Notes: generated by a model not told the origin, from the sequence alone. A stretch of 64,000 nt of DNA from a virus (IMGVR_UViG_3300042922_000725:1-64000), one strand, 5' to 3'. Counted from the stretch's first letter, positions 49,024 through 58,776 are shown. Program-made: numbers and translations.

Positions 49024-49557
49024 ATGGGAATGAAAGATAATAAGCCAAAAGTAACTCAAAATAGATTGTTTGAACCGGGGGATAGAGGTAAACCAAAAGT
49101 AATTAATAAAGAAACTAAACAAGAAGAAAATAACAAATCTAAAATGGTTGATTTAAACAATCTTGATGAAGAAAGTGCTAATTATATTAGTGAGGTTGTA
49201 AAGAAACATGTAACTGAGCAGCTTAGAGAGGTTATGAGCGAATTATATGATACTGGAATGATAGACTATAAAACAGAAATACATGTGAATAAAACTGTGA
49301 TTGAAAATATAATAAAAAATCAAGGTAACAAAAACAAGCTTACTAATTTAGAAGTTGGTAGCGGTCTTGATGAATATATTAAAGACAATGGAATTAGTAA
49401 AACCATCTTAGGTGATTATGTAGGAATAAGCCGAGGAACATTGTTCAATATTATAAAAAATCCTAATACTGTAAGTTTAATTAATGCAAAGAAGTTATCA
49501 ATTGCTTTAGGTATAGATATTGAAAAATTATTTCCTACTATATATTCAGAAGAATAA
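49024..49557 (+). CDS. XRE-family regulator with long N-terminal extension
   Basis: The last ~70 residues form a Cro/C1 helix-turn-helix (LDEYIKDNGISKTILGDYVGISRGTLFNII, then AKKLSIALGIDIEKLF). The N-terminal ~105 residues are polar with a likely disordered start and a coiled-coil-like helix (YISEVVKKHVTEQLREVMSELY). The same plan occurs in the regulator at 63422 (helical N-terminus, XRE end), so the two may be paralogues. ATG 49024 is preferred; AAAGGAGAG (49008-49015) is too close to the TTG at 49018. Probably a lysogeny or copy-control regulator. Confidence 0.75.
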   Translation: MGMKDNKPKVTQNRLFEPGDRGKPKVINKETKQEENNKSKMVDLNNLDEESANYISEVVKKHVTEQLREVMSELYDTGMIDYKTEIHVNKTVIENIIKNQGNKNKLTNLEVGSGLDEYIKDNGISKTILGDYVGISRGTLFNIIKNPNTVSLINAKKLSIALGIDIEKLFPTIYSEE

Positions 49558-49619
49558 AGCACAAAAATATAAATGTACAAAATGTTGAACAAAAATATAT
49601 AAAATATTAAACAATTGTG

Positions 49620-49648
49620 TTGACAATTTTGAACAGACTCCTTATAAT
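49620..49648 (+). promoter_or_regulatory. Consensus sigma-A promoter with repeated operator-like half-sites
   Basis: TTGACA (49620-49625), 17 bases, TATAAT (49643-49648), a perfect match. Upstream and inside it are repeated TTGAACA or TTAAACA units (around 49585, 49608 and 49630) and the palindrome ACAATTGT (49611-49618). A neighbouring XRE repressor likely acts here. Confidence 0.8.
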
Positions 49649-49701
49649 AAAATTAAGGGTTGGTTAATCATACCAATAATAATTATGAGGAGTTGTTACA
49701 T

Positions 49702-49983
49702 ATGGAAGATATAGTTAAAGAGTTAGACAAGGCTTTAGAAAATATGAAAGGTCAATTGGTATCTATTGATTATGAGACTAAAAGATTCACACCATTTTAT
49801 CATGAAGTTTATTTCTTGGGATTTACAGATTATGAAGGAATACATATCGGTAGCGATGCGTTCACAAGTTGTATAACGTGGGAATATGTAGAAGATATTG
49901 TGGTTAAGATATTTGGTGATAATATTGGATTTACTGTATATATGGATGATGAAAGTGTTGTTAGGGTTAGTAATGGGGAGTAA
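49702..49983 (+). CDS. Unknown acidic protein, 93 residues (paralogue of 44731 gene)
   Basis: ATG 49702 lies 7 bases after GAGGAG; an in-frame TTG at 49660 is rejected. Pattern LDKALENMKGQLVSI...TPFYHEVYFLGFTDYEGI then EDIVVKIFG and VYMDDESVVRVSN. It matches the 44731 product in layout. With a perfect sigma-A promoter it should be strongly expressed by host polymerase. Function unknown. Confidence 0.65.
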   Translation: MEDIVKELDKALENMKGQLVSIDYETKRFTPFYHEVYFLGFTDYEGIHIGSDAFTSCITWEYVEDIVVKIFGDNIGFTVYMDDESVVRVSNGE

Positions 49984-50012
49984 TACATAGATTATTTTTA
50001 GGAGGATGTCAA

Positions 50013-50264
50013 ATGAGTAAATCAAGTTTAACTAGAAGAAATATGTATTATAAATACAATAAGATGAAAAAAGAAAAAGCCAAAGAAAGAGAAATTCAGG
50101 AATATTTAAAAGAAGAAAGAGATAAGAAAATTTGGGATAGTCTAACACCACAACAGCAAAGAATGAGTTTAGAAAACAAGAAAGCAGAAAATGAAAACAA
50201 TTTAATATGGGGACTTCTAATAGTTGCCGTAGTATTTTTTCTAATGATTATTACTAATGGATAA
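50013..50264 (+). CDS. Tail-anchored small membrane protein
   Basis: 83 residues: a charged, probably coiled-coil N-terminal region (KMKKEKAKEREIQEYLKEERDKK) and a C-terminal membrane segment (IWGLLIVAVVFFLMIITN). This is the layout of small C-tail-anchored phage proteins. AGGAGG precedes the ATG. No family recognised; a role in the membrane of the lysogen is possible. Confidence 0.65.
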   Translation: MSKSSLTRRNMYYKYNKMKKEKAKEREIQEYLKEERDKKIWDSLTPQQQRMSLENKKAENENNLIWGLLIVAVVFFLMIITNG

Positions 50265-50347
50265 TAATATAAACCTATTCCATTTATATATAATATGTAT
50301 TATAATGGTATTAATGTATAAATAAATGAAATAGGAGTGGAATTTAG

Positions 50348-50851
50348 GTGACTTGGATTTTTATAATTGCACTAATAGGTATTTTTATTGTCGTCATTGG
50401 CTCAGTATCTTATAACCTACAAGAAGAAACTAATCTTCCCAATATGATTTATTCAAAATCATTGGTAGTTTATATTGGAGGGTTTCCAGAAATAAGCGGA
50501 GGAGAAAATCTAAAAGTAAATCTAAAATTAAATTCTGAAAAATTATTGATTGAATTTTTTACAAAAAAACTAGCTAAAGATATTAAAATAGAGGATATTA
50601 TAGATGCAGAATGTTCTACTGAAGAACAAATTTCTAAAGACATAACATTAGGAAGATTAATTGTATTTGGAGCTTTAGCTTTTGGATTAAAAAAGAACAA
50701 TAAAATAACTAGAAAATATGCAGTAATAACATATAAAGATGAGTTTGGTAAACAAAGAAGTCTGGTATTTGAAACATACCCTGATGAATTAATTAAAAAT
50801 ATATTAGACTTAAAAAGAATTGAATTTAAAAATAATAGCATTAATATATGA
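50348..50851 (+). CDS. Membrane protein with N-terminal anchor and PH-like domain
   Basis: GTG start after ATAGGAGTGG. An N-terminal membrane helix (WIFIIALIGIFIVVIGSV) is followed by a ~140-residue soluble part, alternating strands and helices with the pattern of bacterial PH-like domains (KLLIEFFTKKLAKDIKIEDIIDAE, YAVITYKDEFGKQRSLVFET). A terminator follows. It may be a superinfection-exclusion or stress protein of the lysogen; that is only a suggestion. Confidence 0.6.
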   Translation: MTWIFIIALIGIFIVVIGSVSYNLQEETNLPNMIYSKSLVVYIGGFPEISGGENLKVNLKLNSEKLLIEFFTKKLAKDIKIEDIIDAECSTEEQISKDITLGRLIVFGALAFGLKKNNKITRKYAVITYKDEFGKQRSLVFETYPDELIKNILDLKRIEFKNNSINI

Positions 50852-50877
50852 GATAAGATTATTTTCTTATCTTTTTT
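50851..50877 (+). terminator. Rho-independent terminator
   Basis: AGATAAGA (50851-50858) pairs with TCTTATCT (50865-50872), then TTTTT. The next transcript, with a motif copy at 50889-50905 (AATCAAATATAAATAA) 9 bases before its ribosome site, starts the tail-assembly genes. Confidence 0.85.
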
Positions 50878-50922
50878 ATATTCATCAACAATCAAATATA
50901 AATAATTAGGAGGAAATATATT

Positions 50923-51450
50923 ATGGGAATTAAATTAAGTGAAATAGAGAAATTAACTGAAAGAAAATTAATAATTGAGGATGGAAAACCGTTTTGGCAA
51001 GAAAGAGTTTTGCGTGGAACTATTAATTTTAAACCTATGAGCATTGAATTGGGAGATAGTTTAAAAAATAATGCAGTTTCTAAATTTACTAAAGATACCA
51101 CAGATAACGAAGCCGCTTACATACTTATTCCTTTATTAACAGACATAGAAGACGATATAGATTTTGAAAGATTTGAAAAAATTATAGGAAGTGGAAATGT
51201 TGTAGCTATAACTTTACTTGATGGTGTATTAGATATGTTTGAAGAAATAATTAATTATAGTAATGAATTAGAAAAAATACAAAATAAATCCAAAAGAATA
51301 AATGAAAAATTACCACAAGTTAACCCTTTAGAATTAAAAAAGCAAGAGTTAGAAAATTTATATAAAAAATTTGCTGTGGTTAATGATAATAAGGAAAGAG
51401 ATGAAATTTTAAAAAGAGTAATAGAATTAAAAAATGAAATAGGTGAGTAA
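50923..51450 (+). CDS. Probable tail assembly chaperone
   Basis: The helical, charged 175-residue protein lies two genes before the tape measure, where tail assembly chaperones are encoded in siphoviruses. It ends in a long charged helix (LELKKQELENLYKKFAVVNDNKERDEILKRVIELKNEI). No sign of a programmed frameshift product was identified. GGAGGAAAT precedes the ATG. Confidence 0.5.
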   Translation: MGIKLSEIEKLTERKLIIEDGKPFWQERVLRGTINFKPMSIELGDSLKNNAVSKFTKDTTDNEAAYILIPLLTDIEDDIDFERFEKIIGSGNVVAITLLDGVLDMFEEIINYSNELEKIQNKSKRINEKLPQVNPLELKKQELENLYKKFAVVNDNKERDEILKRVIELKNEIGE

Positions 51451-51452
51451 TT

Positions 51453-51911
51453 TTGGATAGAGAAGATGAGCTATATTTAAAAGAACTCCTAAAAGAATAT
51501 AAAGAAGATATTAAAAAGATTGAAAGAGATATAAAGAAGATTTGGAGTGATACAATAGAAGATACTGTTTATAGTCAAATAGAGTTACAATATTACGCCG
51601 ATGGTAGTAGAGAAAGAACTTATCAGCTAAGAGACATGGTTACATCTAAAATAGAAGGTGATATGCTATATGTGTATGCTGATACTAGCAATATGCAATA
51701 TTATAGTTTTGGCAGAAGAAGTCATCCTGTAAGTGGAGAAGATGTTTTAGGATGGGTAAATGATGGACACCATGAAAGCGGATATGAAGGAGTAAATGAT
51801 AATTTTAGAGATTATAATGGAAGATATTTTTTAGAAGAGTTCTATAGACGAGTAAAAGAAAAATATTCTCAATATGAAATAGAATTAATTAATAATAGTG
51901 ATTTTGTGTAA
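51453..51911 (+). CDS. Probable tail completion protein (HK97 gp10-like)
   Basis: Starts with TTG 51453 two bases after the preceding stop, with GGTGAG as ribosome site. N-terminal helix of ~30 charged residues, then strands (YYADGSRERTYQLRDMV, YSFGRRSHPVSGEDVLGWVNDGHHE), where WVNDGHHE is a signature-like sequence of gp10-type head-tail/tail completion proteins. Its place before the tape measure is unusual for gp10, so this is tentative. Confidence 0.5.
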   Translation: MDREDELYLKELLKEYKEDIKKIERDIKKIWSDTIEDTVYSQIELQYYADGSRERTYQLRDMVTSKIEGDMLYVYADTSNMQYYSFGRRSHPVSGEDVLGWVNDGHHESGYEGVNDNFRDYNGRYFLEEFYRRVKEKYSQYEIELINNSDFV

Positions 51912-51936
51912 GGAAGTTATAATGTAACTTCCTTTT
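51910..51936 (+). terminator. Terminator before the tape measure gene
   Basis: AAGGAAGTTA (51910-51919) pairs with TAACTTCCTT (51925-51934), followed by TT. It could reduce read-through into the tape measure gene. Confidence 0.75.
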
Positions 51937-51963
51937 AATATTGTTTAAAGGGAGTGAATTATA

Positions 51964-54900
51964 ATGAAAGGGATAGGATTACGATTTTCTAATATAGAAG
52001 AATTAAAGAAACAGTTTGATAATCTTCTTAATGATTTAAAATCAAAGGCTGATAAAAATCCAATATCAATAAATTTTGATGACTTAACAAAAAGATTAGT
52101 AGATGTTGAAAATAAAGTTAATGAATCTACTAAAAGAATAGGGAAAATGACAGCTAAATCAGTTGAAAATGCTTTAACTGGTGTTAATTATAAAGATTTT
52201 CAATCAAAATTAAATGAAGTTGTAAATGGACTAAATAAAAGTGGAAATCAAGTTTCTGATATATTTACAACGATAGATGCAAAAACAGAAGCTATAACAG
52301 GAGCAACTGTAAAATATACAGATAGTTTAGGTAAAACAATAACTGAAGTATATAAATTAAAAACTGCATGGAAAAACATGAAAGATGATGAAGGTAATTT
52401 TGTTTTAGATAATAAGGGTAACAAAGTAAAACAATTAAATATGGAATTAAAACCTTCTACTATTTCTTATGATAATAATATTGCAAAACAACAACAAGAT
52501 AATTACAAGAAGTTAAATGATTTATTAAATAGTACATATAATAATAAAAAGAAAATTGCTCAATTAGATGAAAAAAGTCAAAGTGGAGAATATGCTAACC
52601 AGTTACGTTCACAGATTTCTGATAATGAAAGAAAATATAATGAAATATATAATTCTGTAATAAAAATAGGGGACGAAGAAGAAACTTTAGCCATCAATGC
52701 AAAACAAACAAATGATTTATTAGAGAAAAGAAAAAAAATAGAACAAGATATATCTTTATTAATAACTAAGCAAAACGATGCGACCTTAAGAAAAACATCT
52801 ACAACAACTAGTGGACAAAGAAATTTAGGAGAAGAAGTAAAGTTAGGAATTCCAATAAATTTTGAAGCCTCAAGAGCGGATTTGAATGCATACTCAAAGG
52901 CTGTCGCCGGAAGTGGAGCAGAATGGACTAGAGTTACTCCAAAAATTGATGCTGCTGGAAATAAAATAAAAGAAGTTAATGTAAGGGTTAAAGAAGGTTC
53001 TGATAAATGGCGTATGTACCAAATGACCTTAGATGAATCAACAGGAAAACTTTATAAGGTTGACAGGGGTTTGTCCGATTTAAATAATCGACAATTAGGA
53101 TTTATAGAGTCGACAAAAATTGCTATAGCACGTATAGCTGAATGGGGCATTTCAACAATGGCTGTATATGGAACTATAAGAAAGATAAGAGAAGGCGTAG
53201 AATTTATTAATTCTTTAAATAAAGCTCAAACGAACATTCAAATGGTAGGCGGCTATTCTCGAAAAGAGGTTCAAGGTTTAACAAGCGATTATTCGAAATT
53301 AGCAGACCAATTATACACAACCACAGATGCTATAATGGCAAGTTCTGAGGAGTTTTTAAGGGCAGGTAATTCTATAGAAGAAACAAACTCATTATTGCAA
53401 GCCACAGCTATTGGAGGAGCAATTTCAGGACAAGAATCAAGTGCTATGGCAGAACAATTAATAGCCATTTCTAACGGTTTTAAAATGGCTACTGGGGATG
53501 CAAAACAAATGATGAGTGTTATAGACACACTGTCAATTCTTGACAATTCCTCGGCGACTTCCATGAAAGAGATATCTGAAGCAATTATGAGAACGGCTTC
53601 ATCTGCACAAATGGCAGGAGTTTCGTTTAAAGATTTGAGCGCATATATTGCCACAGTTTCTTCTGTTACAAGAAAAAGTGCCTCTAGCATAGGAGAATCA
53701 TACAAAAGTATATTTTCTAGGTATCAGGACGTTAAAGGTGGAAAAAATTTTGACTCAGACGAAGAAGATATTTCAAATGTTGAAAGGGATTTTCGTAAAT
53801 ATGCTGATATATCTATAAGAAGCGCAAAAGGGGAGTTCAAAGATTTTGGAGTTGTACTTGATGAACTTAGTGGTAAGTGGTCTACTCTTAGTACTGTTGC
53901 TAAAAGTGCAGTCACTAAAGCGCTTGCTGGAACAAGACAAAGAGAGAATCTACTGGTGCTGCTAAATGAGATGGGGCAAGTTAGAACATTACAAGAAAAA
54001 ATAGAAGAAGGTGCAGGTTCAGCAAAGGCTAAGTTTGATGAAGCTTATGGAAAGTCTACAGAAGCTCAAATAAATAAATTAACAAATAGCACACAAAGAT
54101 TATACATGTCTATGTTTAATAGCGATATGATAAACAGTGCAATTGGAGGATTAAATACGTTTGTTGAATATTTACAAACTATTTCAGAAAGTTCAATTGA
54201 AACAAAAATAGGAATTGTGGCATTAACTGGAGTGATAGTAGCTATGGGTATTGCAATAAAGAAAAATGGAATAGATTCTTTAAACACAAGTTTAGCTAGT
54301 TTGATTCCTAATATTACTAAATTTATATTTGGAGGTCAAGCTTTAACCACAATTTTGGGTGGTTTAAAAACCGCTTTTTCACTTTTGTTATCTCCAGTTG
54401 GATTGGTTGGAGTGGCTATAGGCGTTGTGACTGTCGCTATAGCAGGACATATAAAACACCAAAAACAGTTAAAGGAACAAACAGAATCATTATCTTCTAG
54501 CTATAAAAACTTAACTAATGCTATGAAAGAAAATAATGCGGAAACAATGAAATCAGAGCTTGACAATATTAAAAAGCAACAAAGTGAAATGAATAAATTA
54601 GTTTCTGAAAGAGCTGAATTAGAAAAGAAAATAGCAAGCGCAACTCCGGGTGGTGGTAATTATTCTGGTGCTGCTTATGCAATGAAAGCTAATCAAGGAT
54701 TATATAATCAACTTAATGCTGTAAATGACAAGATTGCAGAACAACAAAAAGTTATGGATTCAGCAGGAATTAGTGCAAAAGAATTAGCTAAAGCAGAAAT
54801 GATGGTTTCTAATAATGAAATAGCAAATCAAATCAAAAAGACAACAGAAGAAGAGTATAATAGAAAACAATCTATTTCAAATCTAATTCAAGAGTATCAA

Positions 54901-57357
54901 TCTCTAAATGCAATAGAGAGTGCTAATACAACTCAAAAACAAAGAATGAGTCAAATAGCACAAGAATTACAAAGTAATATTCAGGGTTTAACAGTCACCA
55001 GAGACTCTGAGGGGAATTATATCATTCAAAACACAGACTTACTTGGAAAAGAAGTAAATATGTTAAATCAAGAAGGTCAAACCATTGAAACATTGACAAA
55101 TTTGAAACTTACAGATGCAAAGAATAGAGCTGAAATTGAAGTTGGTAATACAAAGATAACTTATTTAGAAGCTAAAAAAAGAATATCTATATTACAAGAA
55201 GAAATGAAAGCTTATGAAAATGCTATGACATCAAGAATGTTAGGAATGACAGATGAACAAGATATTGAAAAACAAGGACGTTTATATGAAAGATATATGT
55301 CAAACAGACAAAGTGTTCTTGGAGAATATCAAAGTTCAATAGATGCTTTAGACAAGATATTTGCAACAGGAGGAAATTACAATAATGTTAATTCTTTAGA
55401 AACTGGAACAAGTTATACTCCTCCAGGCTCTTCATCCTCCGACAAATCCCAATCCCTAACAATAGACAATGCAAACACATATTCATCAATTATTGATACA
55501 CAAAATTCATTACTTTCACAGCAAGATTCCTTACTATCAAAAATATCCGACACAATTTCTCAGCAAGAATCTTCAAATCAAATAACAGAAGCTATATCAA
55601 CTCAAAATCAATTATACACCGAACAACAGAAAAAACTTGATTTACTATATCAAACACGCGATAAATACACTAATGCAGAGCAATCTGTAATAGATGCATT
55701 TTCTTCAAATGGTTGGTTAGGTGATCAAGATATTTACTCAATGAACCAACAAGATTTTGACTCAATATATGATACTGAATTTGGTGGAACTAGAGAATTC
55801 GGTACAGGTGAACAAGCTGAAAAAGATAAGCAAGCATTCCAAGACCGTGCTAATTTATTTAAATCATTATCATCTGAATGGTTAAAACTTAAAGATGCAA
55901 TGGGTAAAACCAATGATGATATAGGTAAAATGGCTTATGATATGAATAAAACTTTAGTTGAAATGGATAAAAATGTATTAGAAAGTTACAACAAAAATCT
56001 TGAAGCAAGTTCTAAAAATCTAACTGAAAAAATGAAAGATTTAGATTTACAATTAAAACAGTTAGATGAAGGAGATTTGAAGGGTTCATCTGATATATTG
56101 TCCAAGAAATTAAAATTGGCAAATGATGAATTAAAATTAAGACAAGATTATTTAAATCAATTAAATGGAACAGTTACTTCATCTGTTGAAGGTGAAATTG
56201 AATTACGTAAAGCTATTGACAGTGCTAGTGATTCTGTAAGAGACCAAAAGGGAGTAGTAATTGATTTGCAAAAGTCAATGAAAGATGGTTTGGATAATCA
56301 AAAAAAACTTGTTGAAGATACTGAATCTAAGATTGTTGATGTTATTAAGAGTAGTGTTGAAAAGCAAAAGAAAGCTCTTGAGGAAAAATATAATAAGAAA
56401 AAGGAATTATTAGATAAGGAGTACAATCAAGAGAAGGATACACTTGACAAGATTCAAGATTTATATAATCGTTCTAATGAAACCGATGATTATGAAAAAA
56501 ATCTCAAGAAAGAAAAAGAAGTTGCCAATAACATTGACTCTCAAATAGCAAATGCAAGATTAGATAAGAGCTTAGAAGGACAAAAACGACTTAGAGAATT
56601 AGAAGCTCAAAAAGTAACTCAACAAGAAAAAATTGACGAAATGGTGCTTGAACGAACTAGAGATTTAAATAATCAAATGTTTGATGATAGTAAGGAAGCA
56701 TTAGATAAGAAACATGAAGCGGAAACTTTAGCCTTAGATGAAAAATATAATAAAGATGTGAAAAGATTGGATGATTTCTATACAGAAGCTAAAATACAAG
56801 CAATAGCACATCAAGCTATTATAGATGGGACGTTTGCTAATGCACAAGGTAGTATTGTTAGTATCTCTTCAGCATTTAAAGACTTTACAATTGAATCCGG
56901 CACTAGTATTACAACTTTAGTTGATAAGGTTAATGAGTTTAATAATAGTTTAAAAAACGCAAGAGATATTATTAATAGTATGGGAAGTATGAATTTAAGT
57001 GCTAGTGTAGGAGTGTCTACATTGCCTAGTTATGCAGTTGGAGCAACATCTTTAATATCTGACCAAATAGCAGAAGTACATAAGAATGAAGCAATTATAC
57101 CAGCAAACATGAACCCATTTTTAGGGGGTAAACCTTTGGATAACTTTATGAATTTATTTCCTAAGTCTCCTAGTATAACACCTATGAGCAGTAGTAATGG
57201 AGGTATAACATTAAATGAACCATTCTTAGTAATCCAAGGAAGTGTAAATGAAAATGTAATGCCAGAAGTTAGAAGTTTGATTAAGGAAGGATTTAGTGAA
57301 TTAACTAGAATGCAAAGAAGAAGTCAAAATATTAGTGGTCAAGTTGCAAGAGCTTAA
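51964..57357 (+). CDS. Tape measure protein
   Basis: 1797 residues, long, with low aromatic content and extensive coiled coils (residues ~855-1010 and ~1290-1610). Two hydrophobic segments (KIGIVALTGVIVAMGIAI near 747-764, and GLVGVAIGVVTVAIAGHI near 812-829) and a TP901-type N-terminal region (LTSDYSKLADQLYTTTDAIM ... SVIDTLSILDNSSATSMKEI, ~470-570) are typical. It sets tail length and delivers DNA. By size it implies a long flexible siphovirus tail. No lysozyme motif was identified. GGGAGTGAAT precedes the ATG. Confidence 0.93.
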   Translation: MKGIGLRFSNIEELKKQFDNLLNDLKSKADKNPISINFDDLTKRLVDVENKVNESTKRIGKMTAKSVENALTGVNYKDFQSKLNEVVNGLNKSGNQVSDIFTTIDAKTEAITGATVKYTDSLGKTITEVYKLKTAWKNMKDDEGNFVLDNKGNKVKQLNMELKPSTISYDNNIAKQQQDNYKKLNDLLNSTYNNKKKIAQLDEKSQSGEYANQLRSQISDNERKYNEIYNSVIKIGDEEETLAINAKQTNDLLEKRKKIEQDISLLITKQNDATLRKTSTTTSGQRNLGEEVKLGIPINFEASRADLNAYSKAVAGSGAEWTRVTPKIDAAGNKIKEVNVRVKEGSDKWRMYQMTLDESTGKLYKVDRGLSDLNNRQLGFIESTKIAIARIAEWGISTMAVYGTIRKIREGVEFINSLNKAQTNIQMVGGYSRKEVQGLTSDYSKLADQLYTTTDAIMASSEEFLRAGNSIEETNSLLQATAIGGAISGQESSAMAEQLIAISNGFKMATGDAKQMMSVIDTLSILDNSSATSMKEISEAIMRTASSAQMAGVSFKDLSAYIATVSSVTRKSASSIGESYKSIFSRYQDVKGGKNFDSDEEDISNVERDFRKYADISIRSAKGEFKDFGVVLDELSGKWSTLSTVAKSAVTKALAGTRQRENLLVLLNEMGQVRTLQEKIEEGAGSAKAKFDEAYGKSTEAQINKLTNSTQRLYMSMFNSDMINSAIGGLNTFVEYLQTISESSIETKIGIVALTGVIVAMGIAIKKNGIDSLNTSLASLIPNITKFIFGGQALTTILGGLKTAFSLLLSPVGLVGVAIGVVTVAIAGHIKHQKQLKEQTESLSSSYKNLTNAMKENNAETMKSELDNIKKQQSEMNKLVSERAELEKKIASATPGGGNYSGAAYAMKANQGLYNQLNAVNDKIAEQQKVMDSAGISAKELAKAEMMVSNNEIANQIKKTTEEEYNRKQSISNLIQEYQSLNAIESANTTQKQRMSQIAQELQSNIQGLTVTRDSEGNYIIQNTDLLGKEVNMLNQEGQTIETLTNLKLTDAKNRAEIEVGNTKITYLEAKKRISILQEEMKAYENAMTSRMLGMTDEQDIEKQGRLYERYMSNRQSVLGEYQSSIDALDKIFATGGNYNNVNSLETGTSYTPPGSSSSDKSQSLTIDNANTYSSIIDTQNSLLSQQDSLLSKISDTISQQESSNQITEAISTQNQLYTEQQKKLDLLYQTRDKYTNAEQSVIDAFSSNGWLGDQDIYSMNQQDFDSIYDTEFGGTREFGTGEQAEKDKQAFQDRANLFKSLSSEWLKLKDAMGKTNDDIGKMAYDMNKTLVEMDKNVLESYNKNLEASSKNLTEKMKDLDLQLKQLDEGDLKGSSDILSKKLKLANDELKLRQDYLNQLNGTVTSSVEGEIELRKAIDSASDSVRDQKGVVIDLQKSMKDGLDNQKKLVEDTESKIVDVIKSSVEKQKKALEEKYNKKKELLDKEYNQEKDTLDKIQDLYNRSNETDDYEKNLKKEKEVANNIDSQIANARLDKSLEGQKRLRELEAQKVTQQEKIDEMVLERTRDLNNQMFDDSKEALDKKHEAETLALDEKYNKDVKRLDDFYTEAKIQAIAHQAIIDGTFANAQGSIVSISSAFKDFTIESGTSITTLVDKVNEFNNSLKNARDIINSMGSMNLSASVGVSTLPSYAVGATSLISDQIAEVHKNEAIIPANMNPFLGGKPLDNFMNLFPKSPSITPMSSSNGGITLNEPFLVIQGSVNENVMPEVRSLIKEGFSELTRMQRRSQNISGQVARA

Positions 57358-57451
57358 TTATAATATATGATAAGGAGTTGCATTAAATTGTGACTCCTTT
57401 GTTTTAAATTGAAAAATAATAAAAATATTTAATAAAATATAGGTAAACTTA

Positions 57452-57510
57452 TTGACATGATTTTCCTCCTGTAGTATAATTGGATTGTAAGGAAGAATAT
57501 TCCTGCGGCG
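57452..57510 (+). promoter_or_regulatory. Perfect sigma-A promoter with operator-like palindrome
   Basis: TTGACA (57452-57457), 17 bases, TATAAT (57475-57480) match the consensus exactly. Downstream AGGAAGAATATTCCT (57491-57505) is an inverted repeat where a repressor could bind. It drives the antirepressor-like gene placed inside the tail module. Confidence 0.85.
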
Positions 57511-57558
57511 CATAAAATATATCAATAAAAAATAAATAAAAAAGGAGAAAATCAAAAT

Positions 57559-58548
57559 ATGAAAGAGACAAATTTACAATTAATTAAAGGTGGAAAAATA
57601 ACAACAAAGGATGGACGAGAGTATACTAGATTAATGGGAGGATTTGGGGAAGGAAAACCGAGTTTAACCGTAAGGCAAATTTCCGAACTAATGGAAAAAG
57701 AATTAAAACACGTAAATGAAACAATTAATAATAACATCAATCATTTTGAGAAAAATATTCATTTAATTGACTTAAAAAACTCAGTCGATATAATCGACCC
57801 AGTTTTAGAGACATTAAAATCCTTGGGTTACAGTAAGCAATCTATATCGAACAGTAAAAACATTTATATACTTTCAGAATCAGGTTTCTTACTATATCTT
57901 AAGTTTGCTGAAGGCGATAAATCAGTAGATTTATATAAAGATTTTATTGAAGACTATTTCCAAACCAAAGCAGAAAATGAGAAGTTAAAAGTTGCGGTAT
58001 CAGAAGAATTAGATTCTTTAGTCAATGAAAGAATAACAATATTAGGGAAAATGTTTTATGAACAAGATGAAAAAATAAAAATGGACTTATTCAATAGATG
58101 TGAAAGTCTAAATGATAGAATATCAAAACTTAATTTAGCATTAAAAACAGAAAGTCTTGAAAATGCTATTTTGAATCAAGCTAGATTAAAAGAAAGTAAA
58201 GCTGAATATGTTAATCAATCAGACTTTGGTGAAAGATTCAATAGAAAATTAGGAGCTAAAACAGTGGGTAAATTATTTCAAATCGTTGGATTGGCAAAGA
58301 AAACTTACAATAGAACTACACCATATGAAAGATATGTACCGAAATATGCCGTAAATGTAGTTGATAATGAAATTGCTAAAAATTATGATGTAGCTTATGT
58401 TTGGAATTATAACCTTGTAGTTGAGTTTATAGACAAGTGGTTGAAAAATAATGGAAAATATGACATCTTCTATTCAATCGTAAAAAAGGGTGAAATGATA
58501 CAATATGTAAATACTTTATATGAAGAAACATTTTCTAAAGCAGTGTAA
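57559..58548 (+). CDS. Antirepressor-like (ORF6N/Rha-type) regulator
   Basis: Residues ~35-120 have the helix-turn-helix-like start LTVRQISELMEKELKHVNETI and a region NIYILSESGFLLYLKFAEGD characteristic of phage Rha/ORF6N antirepressors. The middle is helical and the C-terminal ~110 residues form a second domain (FNRKLGAKTVGKLFQIVGLAKKTYN). It sits between the tape measure and distal tail genes and has its own host promoter, so it is a regulatory gene, not a tail gene. It could lift repression during induction. AAGGAGAAAA precedes the ATG. Confidence 0.68.
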   Translation: MKETNLQLIKGGKITTKDGREYTRLMGGFGEGKPSLTVRQISELMEKELKHVNETINNNINHFEKNIHLIDLKNSVDIIDPVLETLKSLGYSKQSISNSKNIYILSESGFLLYLKFAEGDKSVDLYKDFIEDYFQTKAENEKLKVAVSEELDSLVNERITILGKMFYEQDEKIKMDLFNRCESLNDRISKLNLALKTESLENAILNQARLKESKAEYVNQSDFGERFNRKLGAKTVGKLFQIVGLAKKTYNRTTPYERYVPKYAVNVVDNEIAKNYDVAYVWNYNLVVEFIDKWLKNNGKYDIFYSIVKKGEMIQYVNTLYEETFSKAV

Positions 58549-58549
58549 T

Positions 58550-58566
58550 AATAAAATATAAACAAA
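58550..58566 (+). promoter_or_regulatory. Recurrent motif copy
   Basis: AATAAAATATAAACAAA directly after the antirepressor stop codon; no hairpin close by. Confidence 0.4.
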
Positions 58567-58679
58567 TATAAAATCTCTTAAATAAATCTTACATATTTTC
58601 TAAGCTAAAAGTTTTTACTAAAAATAATCATATGAAAGAAGTTGTTTGAGTAGTGAAAAATATAATAATGAAAAATAAG

Positions 58680-58706
58680 AGTTCTAGTGAAAGCTAGGAC
58701 TTTTTC
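58680..58706 (+). terminator. Rho-independent terminator
   Basis: AGTTCTAG (58680-58687) pairs with CTAGGACT (58694-58701), then TTTTC. It stops the antirepressor transcript before the distal tail gene; 58549-58776 has no gene. Confidence 0.8.
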
Positions 58707-58776
58707 ATATATAAAAACATATAAAAATAAATAAATATCAGCATATAAAATTATATAAAAACAAGGAGGAATTCAA

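Noticed and set aside
53289-53705. 138-codon minus-strand frame inside the tape measure gene
   Set aside because: No ribosome site and opposite to a strongly supported gene.
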